Shown here one piece after another: positions 16,310 to 23,994 of a stretch of DNA of 35,601 nt. The stretch's first letter is position 1, and every line of letters starts with the position of its first letter. Origin of the DNA: Nitrospirota bacterium (GTDB taxonomy: Bacteria; Nitrospirota; Thermodesulfovibrionia; Thermodesulfovibrionales; Magnetobacteriaceae); the NCBI GenBank assembly GCA_015233045.1, contig JADFYL010000011.1, forward strand, positions 1-35,601. The letters are read 5' to 3'. The translations under genes were made by a program, and so were the position numbers. The notes beneath the pieces were generated by a model, which was not told the origin of the DNA, ran no database searches, and saw nothing but the letters and a program-made list of their open reading frames with translations.

Positions 16310-16762
16310 TTTACCTCCTTTATCTATATGCAAAAACAAAAAATCCAATACTTGCGTATTCCGATGAAAACTACCCCAGTTTAAGTAAAGCGCACACCCT
16401 GATCGTATAGTGGAATACTACATGGCACTTGTATTTGCCTCCATAAAAGGAATGTGTAGCACCCTTTAACACAATCCCGAACTGATATTCTTGCGTATTA
16501 GGTCTCATAACCACGCGCTACGTGCCGATTAGCATATCATAAATCAAGTGTTGTTGTATACATGCGATTCAAACCCAAGCTCCGACATAGGATTTTGCGG
16601 CTACCGGGATAAAAGGTTTTTGATGGGTACTCAGAAGCGGAAAAGGACGATGTGGTACGGCTACTGATACAAAGAAAGCAAGACCATGACATAATCGGAA
16701 AAAACGCACATTTAGATTAAAAGCCGTATTAACCAGACTGCTCACGGCAGCCGCTCGTCTCC
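16310..16762. other. 453-base intergenic region with repeats and a possible gene remnant
   Basis: This gap separates the corrinoid cassette from the zinc-finger gene, both on the minus strand. It holds the ribosome-binding site of the corrinoid gene, the CTTGCGTATT repeats, and on the plus strand a coding-like fragment (16613-16720) that begins right after a stop. The fragment encodes 35 residues including YSEAEKDDVVRLLIQRKQ. It may be the end of a decayed gene. No intact gene, tRNA or convincing terminator was seen. Confidence 0.4.
16347..16499. repeat. Two copies of CTTGCGTATT upstream of the corrinoid cassette
   Basis: The 10-mer CTTGCGTATT occurs at 16351-16360 and 16490-16499, and a relaxed copy (CTTGTATTT) lies at 16428-16436. 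The first copy is embedded in an inverted repeat AATAC-TTGC-GTATT (16347-16360). They lie 40-190 bases before the corrinoid gene start and may be binding sites for a regulator. No strong promoter was recognised between them and the gene. Confidence 0.35.
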
Positions 16763-16891
16763 TCAGCATGAGTGCTCAATAAACACGTGCGTAAATAAGT
16801 CATATGATGAGTCGAAGACAACTCCGCAGTACGGGCAGCCCGCCCTTTTTATAATATCGTCCTTGGACATACTCTTTATATCTTCGGGCAT
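16763..16891 (-). CDS. Small C2H2-type zinc-finger protein (42 residues)
   Basis: This very short gene encodes 42 residues: an acidic/basic lead MPEDIKSMSKDDIIKRAG, then C19-x2-C22, ten residues including V-V-F and L-F, and H35-x4-H40, followed by a terminal Cys42. The spacing (C-x2-C-x12-H-x4-H) with hydrophobics between matches the classical C2H2 zinc finger. Prokaryotic single fingers of this kind (Ros/MucR-like and small orphan fingers) bind DNA or proteins. It begins 6 bases after the stop of the anti-sigma-type ATPase gene, so it is probably its operon partner. The ribosome-binding site is weak. Because of its size it would escape most gene callers. Confidence 0.65.
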   Translation of the reverse strand: MPEDIKSMSKDDIIKRAGCPYCGVVFDSSYDLFTHVFIEHSC

Positions 16892-16897
16892 ACCACG

Positions 16898-17323
16898 TCA
16901 CGCCGGGCGGTTTTTAAGCGCGGTAAATTTCAGGATATTTTTACCATCCTGCTGGATGTAGCTAATCTCGTCCATCAGTTGTTTAATAAAAAAAATACCG
17001 AGGCCGCCTACATCCCTATCGTCTATACCGGACTCTAAATCCGGTTCGGGGACAGCCGTCGAATCAAATGGCACGCCTTCGTCTATTAGTTCGATATATA
17101 GATTCCCTGCCTCATCCGCCTCAATAACCATTTCAACGGCGCCTGGCCGCCCTCCATAGGCATAGCGCGCGATATTGACAAACACCTCTTCCATGGTTAG
17201 CTCGATTTCTCCCACACGGTCAGCAGAGAAACCTTGCGAGGTGGCGCCGGAGGCGGCAACTTCCACAAATTCCCGCAGGTGGCCAAGCGCTGCTGGAAGT
17301 TTAATCTCGGCAACAACTACCAC
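16898..17323 (-). CDS. Anti-sigma-type ATP-binding protein (RsbW/SpoIIAB-like)
   Basis: This 141-residue protein is a stand-alone GHKL ATPase of the HATPase_c_2 type. The N-box is in EEVFVNIARYAY, the G1 box in DEGVPFD and the G2 region in GGLGIFFIKQLMD. Such proteins act as serine kinases and anti-sigma factors that bind a sigma factor or an STAS anti-anti-sigma protein. No cognate STAS or sigma gene is in this window, so its partner is unknown. Translation starts at GTG 17323, one base after the Bcp stop, implying coupling. The downstream 42-residue zinc-finger gene may be its functional partner. A role linked to the oxidative-stress gene bcp is plausible but inferred. Confidence 0.8.
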   Translation of the reverse strand: MVVVAEIKLPAALGHLREFVEVAASGATSQGFSADRVGEIELTMEEVFVNIARYAYGGRPGAVEMVIEADEAGNLYIELIDEGVPFDSTAVPEPDLESGIDDRDVGGLGIFFIKQLMDEISYIQQDGKNILKFTALKNRPA

Positions 17324-17324
17324 G

Positions 17325-17798
17325 TCAATCAGACGTCAGGTATTCCAGAATTTTTTCTACGTGTCCCTTGGCCTTGACCGCTTTGTAGTGTTTTATTATC
17401 GTGCCGTCAGGGTCAATTATGAATGTGGAACGGATTACCCCTGTTGTTTGCTTCCCGTATGATATCTTCTGTCCCCATGCGCCGTAGGTCTCCATTGCCT
17501 TGTGTTGCGGATCGCTGAGGAGCGGGAAATTCAGGGCGTGTTTGTCCTTGAATCTCTTATGGCTCTCCACTGAGTCAGCGCTCACACCCACAACGCGGGC
17601 ATATGGAAGTAATCTGTTTAGGTTGTCCCTGAAGTCGCAGGCCTCCTGCGTACAGCCCGGCGTATTATCCCGCGGATAGAAATACAAGACGAGGCGATTT
17701 TTGCCCCCTTTTAGTAAATCGCTCAATGTAAAATCCCTCTGCAGACCATTTTCGTCTATCCCCGTTAACTGAAACTCAACGGCCTTTGTTCCCTCCAT
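17325..17798 (-). CDS. bcp: Thioredoxin-dependent peroxiredoxin, Bcp/PrxQ type
   Basis: This 157-residue thioredoxin-fold peroxidase reduces hydrogen peroxide and organic hydroperoxides. The peroxidatic Cys49 lies in YPRDNTPGCTQEACDF and the resolving Cys54 is five residues later, which defines the alpha-helical PrxQ subclass (atypical 2-Cys). Length and ending match the family. The ATG at 17798 has GGAGG nine bases upstream. It sits between the cupin gene (41-base gap) and the RsbW-like gene (1-base gap) in the pepA operon. Confidence 0.93.
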   Translation of the reverse strand: MEGTKAVEFQLTGIDENGLQRDFTLSDLLKGGKNRLVLYFYPRDNTPGCTQEACDFRDNLNRLLPYARVVGVSADSVESHKRFKDKHALNFPLLSDPQHKAMETYGAWGQKISYGKQTTGVIRSTFIIDPDGTIIKHYKAVKAKGHVEKILEYLTSD

Positions 17799-17839
17799 CT
17801 CAGCATACCTCCATTAATTTCCGCGCAGACGGCGTGATG

Positions 17840-18199
17840 TCATAATATTACTGTGTCTTCGTGGCTGTACGGCGGCACACAGCAGCAGAGCACCTTTAAC
17901 GGGACTGTGCCTGTGTTTTTCAGCTTGTGCGGTGTGCCCGGCTCTATACACACTGTGTCACCCGCTGATACCTCAAACACCTCATCACCGTAGCTCATAA
18001 GCCCCCGGCCAGCCGTAAAATGATATATCTCCTCAGTCAACTCGTGTTTGTGCAGGCTGGTCTGCCCATTAATCTTTACTATTGCCTCGGCGAGGCTCTG
18101 TTTTTCGTTTCCGTGAACCTGCGGGTGCATAAGTTCCCTTATCTCGGAGCCGTCTTTCGTCGTATACGCGTTTATTTTTTTGTATGCAGTCTTAATCAT
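17840..18199 (-). CDS. Small cupin-domain protein
   Basis: This 119-residue single-domain cupin has the first metal motif in SLHKHELTEEIYHFTAGRG (H-x-H-x4-5-E) and the second in PGTPHKLKNTG. Two His and a Glu plus a third His would bind one metal ion. Substrate specificity cannot be read from the sequence. Such proteins range from mannose-6-phosphate isomerase-like enzymes to dioxygenases and metal-sensing storage proteins. A C-C-C run (VLCCCVPP) near the end is unusual. The start overlaps the end of pepA by 8 bases, so it is translationally coupled to it. Confidence 0.85.
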   Translation of the reverse strand: MIKTAYKKINAYTTKDGSEIRELMHPQVHGNEKQSLAEAIVKINGQTSLHKHELTEEIYHFTAGRGLMSYGDEVFEVSAGDTVCIEPGTPHKLKNTGTVPLKVLCCCVPPYSHEDTVIL

Positions 18200-19700
18200 A
18201 GTTTAAAAGGTAGCTCATTATCAGTCTGACCCCGATGCCGGTTGCCCCCTTGCATATGTATGGTTTATCTTTATCGGCATTCGCGGTAGAGGCTATATCC
18301 AGATGTACCCACGGGGTATCGTCTACAAATTCGCTGAGAAAATACGCGGCCGTTACAAGTCCGCCCGTCCGTCCGCCTATGTTTTTTATATCGGCTATGT
18401 CGCTTTTGAGATAATCCTTATATTCCTCGAAAAGGGGCATCTGCCATACGCGTTCGTATGTCTCCGCTGAGGCCTTTTTTAGATTGTCCATGAGGGCCTC
18501 GTTATTTCCCATCATAGCTATGGCCTCGTTGCCAAGTGCAACAGAACACGCCCCTGTTAGCGTGGCCATGTCTATTATGACGGCAGGTTTATAGTGTTTT
18601 ATCGCGTAGCCTATGGCATCGGCAAGGACAAGGCGTCCCTCGGCGTCTGTATTAAGTATCTCTATCGTCTTACCCGTAATAGCGGTGACCACATCGCCGG
18701 GGCGCGTGGCGTTGCCGCCAGGCATGTTCTCAGTGGCCGGCAGCACGGCAATCAGATTTATGGGAAGCGCCAGTGCTGACACCGCCTTTACTATCCCAAG
18801 GGCCGCCGCCCCCCCCGCCATGTCGTACTTCATCTTCTCCATCCCATCGGCCGGTTTCAGGGAGATACCGCCGCTGTCAAATGTGATGGACTTGCCGATT
18901 ATGGCAACCGGCGCGGTCTTAGAAGCCGGACTGCCCTTGTACTCTATAACTATGAACTTCGGCGGCTCCTCCGACCCCTTCGCCACAGACAGGTACGACC
19001 ACATGCCCTCTTTTTCCGCGGCCGCGGCATCCAGCACCTTTACCTTTACGCGCTTACCGGCGAGAGACTTCGCCGTTTCGGCCAGAATAGTCGGCGTCAT
19101 ATCAGAGGAGGGAGTATTTACTAAATCACGGGCAAAGCTCACCGCGGGGATTACAGTATCGAGCCATTTAGTGGAGAGTTTGGCCGAATCGCCTGACTCT
19201 CCAAAAGCCCCGCCACCGAGAACCGACAGGGTTCTGATATCACCGCGCTTTTCCTTTTCAGGTTTCTTATAGCGTTTGAACTCATAGCGGCTCAAGAGCA
19301 CCCCCTCTATAAAATAGAAGGCCGCCGCATATTTAGCTCCCTTTAATTGTCCCAATTCCCTAAAAATCGCCGTAGAAAGGGCAACAGATGAGACATTAGC
19401 CCCATTGAGATATTTTGAAAAAAACACCTTGCCGCCCGCCCTTCTCAGTTTTTCAGGTGTTATGTCCGCTGGCTTGCCAAGTCCGACGAGGACAACCCTG
19501 CCGGTTGTAGTGTGTATGAGCGTCAACTCCGCGTGCTTGCCGGTGAATTCCTTCGTTTCAAATACACGTTTTATCAGGTTGCCGGTCTGCTCATCAAGTT
19601 TTGAATACGCGGCACCCTTATAGTCTTCCGTAAACGGTAAGATCAATACATCTGTCTTTATATCGGTCTCAGCAATATTGTCAACAATTTTTATCTCCAA
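18192..19700 (-). CDS. pepA: Leucyl aminopeptidase (M17)
   Basis: This 502-residue cytosolic exopeptidase releases N-terminal residues, preferring Leu. All five metal ligands and the catalytic residues of the M17 family are present at positions that match E. coli PepA: K270 and D275 (GKSITFDSGG), D293 (KYDMAGG), D352 and E354 (NTDAEGRLVLADA), with R356 following. The N-terminal regulatory domain is complete. E. coli PepA also binds DNA, but nothing here shows that. It leads an operon with cupin, bcp, rsbW-like and zinc-finger genes. Its promoter carries a palindrome (see separate entry). Confidence 0.96.
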   Translation of the reverse strand: MEIKIVDNIAETDIKTDVLILPFTEDYKGAAYSKLDEQTGNLIKRVFETKEFTGKHAELTLIHTTTGRVVLVGLGKPADITPEKLRRAGGKVFFSKYLNGANVSSVALSTAIFRELGQLKGAKYAAAFYFIEGVLLSRYEFKRYKKPEKEKRGDIRTLSVLGGGAFGESGDSAKLSTKWLDTVIPAVSFARDLVNTPSSDMTPTILAETAKSLAGKRVKVKVLDAAAAEKEGMWSYLSVAKGSEEPPKFIVIEYKGSPASKTAPVAIIGKSITFDSGGISLKPADGMEKMKYDMAGGAAALGIVKAVSALALPINLIAVLPATENMPGGNATRPGDVVTAITGKTIEILNTDAEGRLVLADAIGYAIKHYKPAVIIDMATLTGACSVALGNEAIAMMGNNEALMDNLKKASAETYERVWQMPLFEEYKDYLKSDIADIKNIGGRTGGLVTAAYFLSEFVDDTPWVHLDIASTANADKDKPYICKGATGIGVRLIMSYLLNYD

Positions 19701-19733
19701 ACTGTCCCCCTTGTATTAATGAATATATCAACT

Positions 19734-19762
19734 ATTGTATCACAGCGCGCTGTGTAACGCAA
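19734..19762 (-). promoter_or_regulatory. pepA promoter with a 14-bp palindromic operator in the spacer
   Basis: On the minus strand TTGCGT (19757-19762) and TACAAT (19734-19739) are 17 bases apart. The spacer contains the perfect palindrome CACAGCGCGCTGTG (19741-19754). A regulator bound there would occlude RNA polymerase, so repression is likely. GGGGGAC before the ATG acts as a weak ribosome-binding site. Confidence 0.6.
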
Positions 19763-19774
19763 CGTATGGTCAAA

Positions 19775-21139
19775 TCAATTTATGCCGTATTTCTTTAGCC
19801 TGTGCCTGAACTGTCTGAACGAGATATTGAGCATTCTTGCCGCGTCGGTCTTACTGCCTCCAGCCTTGTCAAGCGCCATAAGCAGATATTTCTTTTCGGT
19901 CTCCATTAATATGTCGTCAAGCGATACGCCCGCGTCTGAAAATTCAGTGCAAGTCGGCGGGTGTGCGGTCGTATCCGCCGTCCGGCAGCGGATATCCTCT
20001 GGCAGCTCATCCTCCGTAACCACTGATTTGTCGGTGAATGTGAGCAGCCGGTCAAGCGTGTTTTCAAGCTCTCTGACATTGCCTGGCCACGGGTATTTCA
20101 TAAGGACATCTATTGCCCCTTGCGTGAATTTCACATGCGAGGCATTGTTTTTGTCCAAATAATAGTCAACCAACACGGGAATGTCCTCTTTTCTTTCCCG
20201 CAGTGGAGGCAGGTGTATGGGTATGACGTTTAATCTGTAAAACAAGTCAGCCCTGAATCTGCCCGCCGCCGCCTCGTCTTTTAAAACCTTATTCGTTGCG
20301 GAGATTATCCTTACATCAACGGTTATGTCTTTAGTGCCTCCTATGCGCCTGAATGAGCCATCCTCAATCACCCTGAGAATCTTGGCCTGCAGGTTTTGCG
20401 GCATATCTCCGATTTCGTCGAGGAATATGGCGCCGCCGTCGGCTGCCTCAAACAGCCCTGTTTTGTTTGAATTCGCCCCTGTGAACGAACCCCTCATATA
20501 ACCAAAAAGCTCGCTCTCCAGAAGTCCCTCCGGAAGGGCGGCGCAGTTTATGGGGATAAAATCTTTGACAGCCCGCTTGCTGAGGTTGTGTACCGCCCTT
20601 GCGATAAGCTCCTTGCCGCAGCCGCTTTCGCCGGTTATCAGTACATTGGCATTGCTCTCCGCCACCTTGGGCAGGCTCAACAGAAGGTCTCGAATTGCCT
20701 TGCTCTTACCTGCCACTTTTTCAAATGTGAACACCACCTGAGAGCGAAGGTTCTTAACCTCCCTGCTTAACAGGCGCCTCTCAAGGGCATTTTTGACTAT
20801 TAATCTTATTTCGTCTATCTTAAATGGCTTGTTTATATAATCATACGCGCCTGATTTCATCGCCTCTATGGCATCCTCTGTCGTGCCGAAGGCGGTTATC
20901 ATCAACACCATCGTCTCAGGGGAAAGCTCTCTGACCCCCTTTAATATCTCATAACCGCTGCCCACTGGCATCTTTATATCTGTTATTACGATATCAAAGA
21001 TGTCCTTTTTCAGGATTTCAAGGCCCTCTCTGCCGTCATAGGCGCTCACTACATCGTATCCCTCGCCCTCCAGCAGGAGTTTTAATATGTCGTTCATGCT
21101 TTTTTCGTCTTCTACTACGAGAATCTTCCCCTGATTCAT
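19775..21139 (-). CDS. pilR: Sigma-54-dependent response regulator, PilR-like
   Basis: This 454-residue regulator has three domains: a receiver (1-120, phospho-acceptor D54 and K104 in YINKPF), an AAA+ sigma-54 activator domain (about 140-370) and a C-terminal Fis-type helix-turn-helix (about 405-454). Walker A is GESGCGKE (170-177). The sigma-54 contact loop reads GSFTGA (217-222) instead of canonical GAFTGA, a variant I recall from PilR proteins. The C-terminal NISFRQFRHRLKKYGI is the usual PilR signature. It overlaps pilS by 4 bases and lies with pilC, so it most likely activates pilin transcription with RpoN. No sigma-54 promoter was found in this window. Confidence 0.87.
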   Translation of the reverse strand: MNQGKILVVEDEKSMNDILKLLLEGEGYDVVSAYDGREGLEILKKDIFDIVITDIKMPVGSGYEILKGVRELSPETMVLMITAFGTTEDAIEAMKSGAYDYINKPFKIDEIRLIVKNALERRLLSREVKNLRSQVVFTFEKVAGKSKAIRDLLLSLPKVAESNANVLITGESGCGKELIARAVHNLSKRAVKDFIPINCAALPEGLLESELFGYMRGSFTGANSNKTGLFEAADGGAIFLDEIGDMPQNLQAKILRVIEDGSFRRIGGTKDITVDVRIISATNKVLKDEAAAGRFRADLFYRLNVIPIHLPPLRERKEDIPVLVDYYLDKNNASHVKFTQGAIDVLMKYPWPGNVRELENTLDRLLTFTDKSVVTEDELPEDIRCRTADTTAHPPTCTEFSDAGVSLDDILMETEKKYLLMALDKAGGSKTDAARMLNISFRQFRHRLKKYGIN

Positions 21140-22788
21140 TTAAATTCCTCCCCAATTGGCCCGATTGGCAACACAATATTGAAGGCCGTACCCTTCTCAT
21201 AGATGCTGCTTACGCTTATCCTGCCCATATGCTCCTGTATAATTCTGTATACTATGGCAAGGCCCAGCCCTGAGCCTCCCTTTTTTGTTGTAAAAAACGG
21301 ATAAAATATCTTTTTCAATATCTCCGGTTTTATGCCGCAACCATTGTCCTCAAACGCTATTCTAACATAACCCGCCGTGGCTTTAGCAGAGATAACAATT
21401 CGCCTGATATGCGTGCCAGGCCCCGGAGTCGGACATCCGAAAGACTGCACCGCGTTGAGGCACATGTTCCAAAACACCTGCTTGAGCTTGTCCTCGTCAC
21501 CGTTTATTATCACATCATCCTCTATACCCTCTGCTATTATTTGCAGACCGCTGTCGTTTTGCCCGCTTAAAGAGTTGCGAAGAACCTCAAGGGTCTCTCT
21601 GACGATGGCGGTAACAGAGATTTCCCTGAATTCAGGCGGCCTTGGATTTGAGTAAACAAGAAAATCTGTGATTATCTTATTAAGCCTGTCCATTTCATAG
21701 AGGGCTATTTCCATAACCCTTGCCGTCTTGTCCGGGGGAACTGTCCCCTCTCTAAGCATCTCCACAGAGGCGCGCAAGGCCGCCAGCGGGTTCCTTATCT
21801 CATGCGCTATATTGGCCGAGAGTTCACCAATAGCCGCAAGTTTCTCCTTTTCCTTCATCTCGCGCTCAAGTTCGGTTATCTTTGTCAGGTCCTCAAAGGT
21901 TATAACAAACCCCAGCATTTGACCTGTGTTGTCTCTATGCTCAGAGAGTTTTAGTTCGATTATTTTATTAGTTGCCGCCATCGTCCCCTTGTATATCCCC
22001 TTCGTTATGGGAAGGCTGACGAAATCAAACACGTCTGTAAGAATCATCCCTGTGGCTGCCGCACGGTTTATGCCGGTTATTTCCTCAGCCGGGCGGTTGA
22101 ACAACATGACGTTGCCCCCTGTGTCGGTGTAGAGCAGTCCGTTGGGTATGTTTTCTATAACCTCCCTGTGAAAGGCATAGAGATCGCTGAAGTCTCTTTC
22201 GGTTTTTATAAGACTGCTTGATGTTTGTTCAAGATTTATCAGCAGGTGACGGCTAAGGTAGGCTATTATAAAAAGGGCGGTTATATTGGCAAATATATTA
22301 TAAAAGAAATCCTTCGGCCCTAAACTCCTCAGGTATGGCACAGTTAATATCTGGTAAAATTGCATCTCTAAAACGACGCCGTAGGAGATGCCGCTTAGGC
22401 CGGCTACGATTAAAATCGTCCGCCTTCCAAGCGTAATTCCAGCGCTTATTACGTTTACAAGTAATAGGAAAGAAAACCAGCTATCTATACCGCCGGTCAT
22501 CAGAATCAACGTGATAATTAAAAATATATCAAGTATTATCTGAAAATATGTGAATAAATAAAAAGACTTCTCTACGGCGTTGCCAGATTTTTCGTATGAT
22601 TTCAGAAGGACTTTATAAATTATCAGATATATGATGGTCAGAAGGAAAATAAACGCCGCAAGATAGGAAAGCAATATCGGATATATAAATATCACAAACT
22701 TCTGCCCGTAAAGAAAAAACGAGGCCAGAAGCAGGTATGTGATAAAGACCCTCAGGAGTATCAACGACCTGAGCTTAGTAAATTCCAT
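21136..22788 (-). CDS. pilS: Membrane sensor histidine kinase, PilS-like
   Basis: This 550-residue protein has six predicted membrane helices in residues 1-190, then a PAS domain (about 205-310, starting VIENIPNGLLYTD), the H-box with phosphorylated His in ANIAHEIRNPLAALRASVEML (about 340), and a GHKL ATPase with N-box NMCLNAVQSF, G1 DNGCGI and G2 GGSGLGLAIVYRI. Domain order matches PilS. The gene lies between pilC (11-base gap) and pilR (ATGA overlap), so kinase and regulator are co-translated. It probably reports pilin level or surface contact to PilR, as known for Pseudomonas PilS. Confidence 0.87.
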   Translation of the reverse strand: MEFTKLRSLILLRVFITYLLLASFFLYGQKFVIFIYPILLSYLAAFIFLLTIIYLIIYKVLLKSYEKSGNAVEKSFYLFTYFQIILDIFLIITLILMTGGIDSWFSFLLLVNVISAGITLGRRTILIVAGLSGISYGVVLEMQFYQILTVPYLRSLGPKDFFYNIFANITALFIIAYLSRHLLINLEQTSSSLIKTERDFSDLYAFHREVIENIPNGLLYTDTGGNVMLFNRPAEEITGINRAAATGMILTDVFDFVSLPITKGIYKGTMAATNKIIELKLSEHRDNTGQMLGFVITFEDLTKITELEREMKEKEKLAAIGELSANIAHEIRNPLAALRASVEMLREGTVPPDKTARVMEIALYEMDRLNKIITDFLVYSNPRPPEFREISVTAIVRETLEVLRNSLSGQNDSGLQIIAEGIEDDVIINGDEDKLKQVFWNMCLNAVQSFGCPTPGPGTHIRRIVISAKATAGYVRIAFEDNGCGIKPEILKKIFYPFFTTKKGGSGLGLAIVYRIIQEHMGRISVSSIYEKGTAFNIVLPIGPIGEEFK

Positions 22789-22799
22789 CCTGAACCGGG

Positions 22800-23885
22800 T
22801 TACTTAATCAAGGTGACCATCTTAAATATAGGCAGGTACATCGCAACGACAGTAAAACCCACCGTGCCGCCAAGAAACACAATCATAAGCGGTTCCATCA
22901 GGGCGGTAAGGTTTGAAACGGCCTGGTCAACCTCCTCGTCATAAAAATCCGCTATCTTGGACAGCATCGCGTCAAGCGCGCCCGTAGACTCGCCAATAGA
23001 TACCATGCTGGTTACCATCGGCGGAAATACCTTCGATTTCGATAAGGGTTCAACCATCGTCTGTCCCTCTGTTACTGAGGTCCTGACTATGTTTATGGTT
23101 CTCTCCACTACCTTGTTACCAGATGTCTTGGCGGTATTTTCGAGGGCCTCCAATATGGGTACCCCACTTCTGATAAGCGTCCCAAGGGTGCGGGTGAATT
23201 TGGCCACCGCGACCTTCTGTATAAGCACCCCAAATACTGGCATCTTTAAGAATATCGCGTCTGTGGCGTATTTGCCTTTTTCAGTACTTCGTATTTGTTT
23301 ATATATAAATACAAACGCCACTATTGATACCACAATAATCAGACCACCCCACCCCGCTATGAAACTGCTCAGCGCAATAATTATCCTCGTAGGGGCTGGC
23401 AGCGTACCGCCTAACTGGGCAAACATCTTTGCGAATGTCGGCACAACGAACACCATTATGACGCCGATACAAATAACTGCTATCGAAATGATTACTATAG
23501 GATAGGTCATAGCGCCCTTGACCTTTTTTTTCAGCCTGAGGGCCTTCTCTATGTAATCGGCGAGGTTTTGTAATACCGAATCAAGGATACCGCCCAGTTC
23601 ACCGGCCTGCACCATGTTCGCATACAGCTCATCAAAGACCTTAGGATGTTTCTTTATGGCGTCGGCAAAAGTCATACCGCTTTCAACGTCCTCTTTCATC
23701 TTGGCTATGATTCCCCGAAACGTCGCGTTTTCTGTCTGCGTTGCAAGGATGTCAAGGGCCTGCACAAGAGGCAAACCCGCGTCTATCATCGTAGAAAACT
23801 GCCTTGTAAACACCACAAGGTCCTTCGGGGGAACACTCCCGCCCATCGTAAATGCCTTCTTTGCCGGCTTTTTCGCCTCGGCCAT
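22800..23885 (-). CDS. pilC: Type IV pilus inner-membrane assembly protein, PilC/GspF family
   Basis: This 361-residue polytopic protein consists of two repeated GspF domains, LVVFTRQFSTMIDAGLPLVQAL near the start and VAKFTRTLGTLIRSGVPILEAL near residue 220, each followed by membrane helices. It forms the cytoplasmic-membrane platform with the pilus ATPases. It is somewhat shorter than typical PilC (about 400) because the usual N-terminal 40-50-residue cytoplasmic extension is absent, replaced by a basic MAEAKKPAKKAF. GGGAGG precedes the ATG. It is the first gene of pilC-pilS-pilR; pilB and pilT are not in this window. Confidence 0.93.
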   Translation of the reverse strand: MAEAKKPAKKAFTMGGSVPPKDLVVFTRQFSTMIDAGLPLVQALDILATQTENATFRGIIAKMKEDVESGMTFADAIKKHPKVFDELYANMVQAGELGGILDSVLQNLADYIEKALRLKKKVKGAMTYPIVIISIAVICIGVIMVFVVPTFAKMFAQLGGTLPAPTRIIIALSSFIAGWGGLIIVVSIVAFVFIYKQIRSTEKGKYATDAIFLKMPVFGVLIQKVAVAKFTRTLGTLIRSGVPILEALENTAKTSGNKVVERTINIVRTSVTEGQTMVEPLSKSKVFPPMVTSMVSIGESTGALDAMLSKIADFYDEEVDQAVSNLTALMEPLMIVFLGGTVGFTVVAMYLPIFKMVTLIK

Positions 23886-23912
23886 AACACCTCCCTCACA
23901 CAGTCCCTGTAT

Positions 23913-23944
23913 TTAGGTTATACCTAATCGCAACAATATGTCAA
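23913..23944 (-). promoter_or_regulatory. pilC promoter with a palindrome across the -10 box
   Basis: On the minus strand TTGACA (23939-23944) and TATAAC (23917-23922) are spaced 16 bases. The perfect inverted repeat TTAGGT-TAT-ACCTAA (23913-23927) covers the -10 box, so a repressor site is likely. The GGGAGG ribosome-binding site lies about 30 bases downstream. The adjacent MerR gene is a candidate regulator, but MerR sites usually lie between the boxes. Confidence 0.6.
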
Positions 23945-23994
23945 CCATGCGGCTCAATTTGCACCCCGCGGCTGAAATACATCGCTGTCTTTGA

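Noticed and set aside
16310-16762. Cobalamin riboswitch ahead of the corrinoid cassette
   Set aside because: No B12-box-like conserved core could be found on the minus strand in this gap.
16569-16769. 66-codon minus-strand frame ahead of the corrinoid gene
   Set aside because: No ribosome-binding site or domain; the coding-like signal in this stretch is in a plus-strand frame instead.
18613-19272. 219-codon open frame on the plus strand
   Set aside because: Opposite to pepA, whose active-site residues are all intact; the Ser/Pro/Ala-rich shadow composition is typical of antisense frames.
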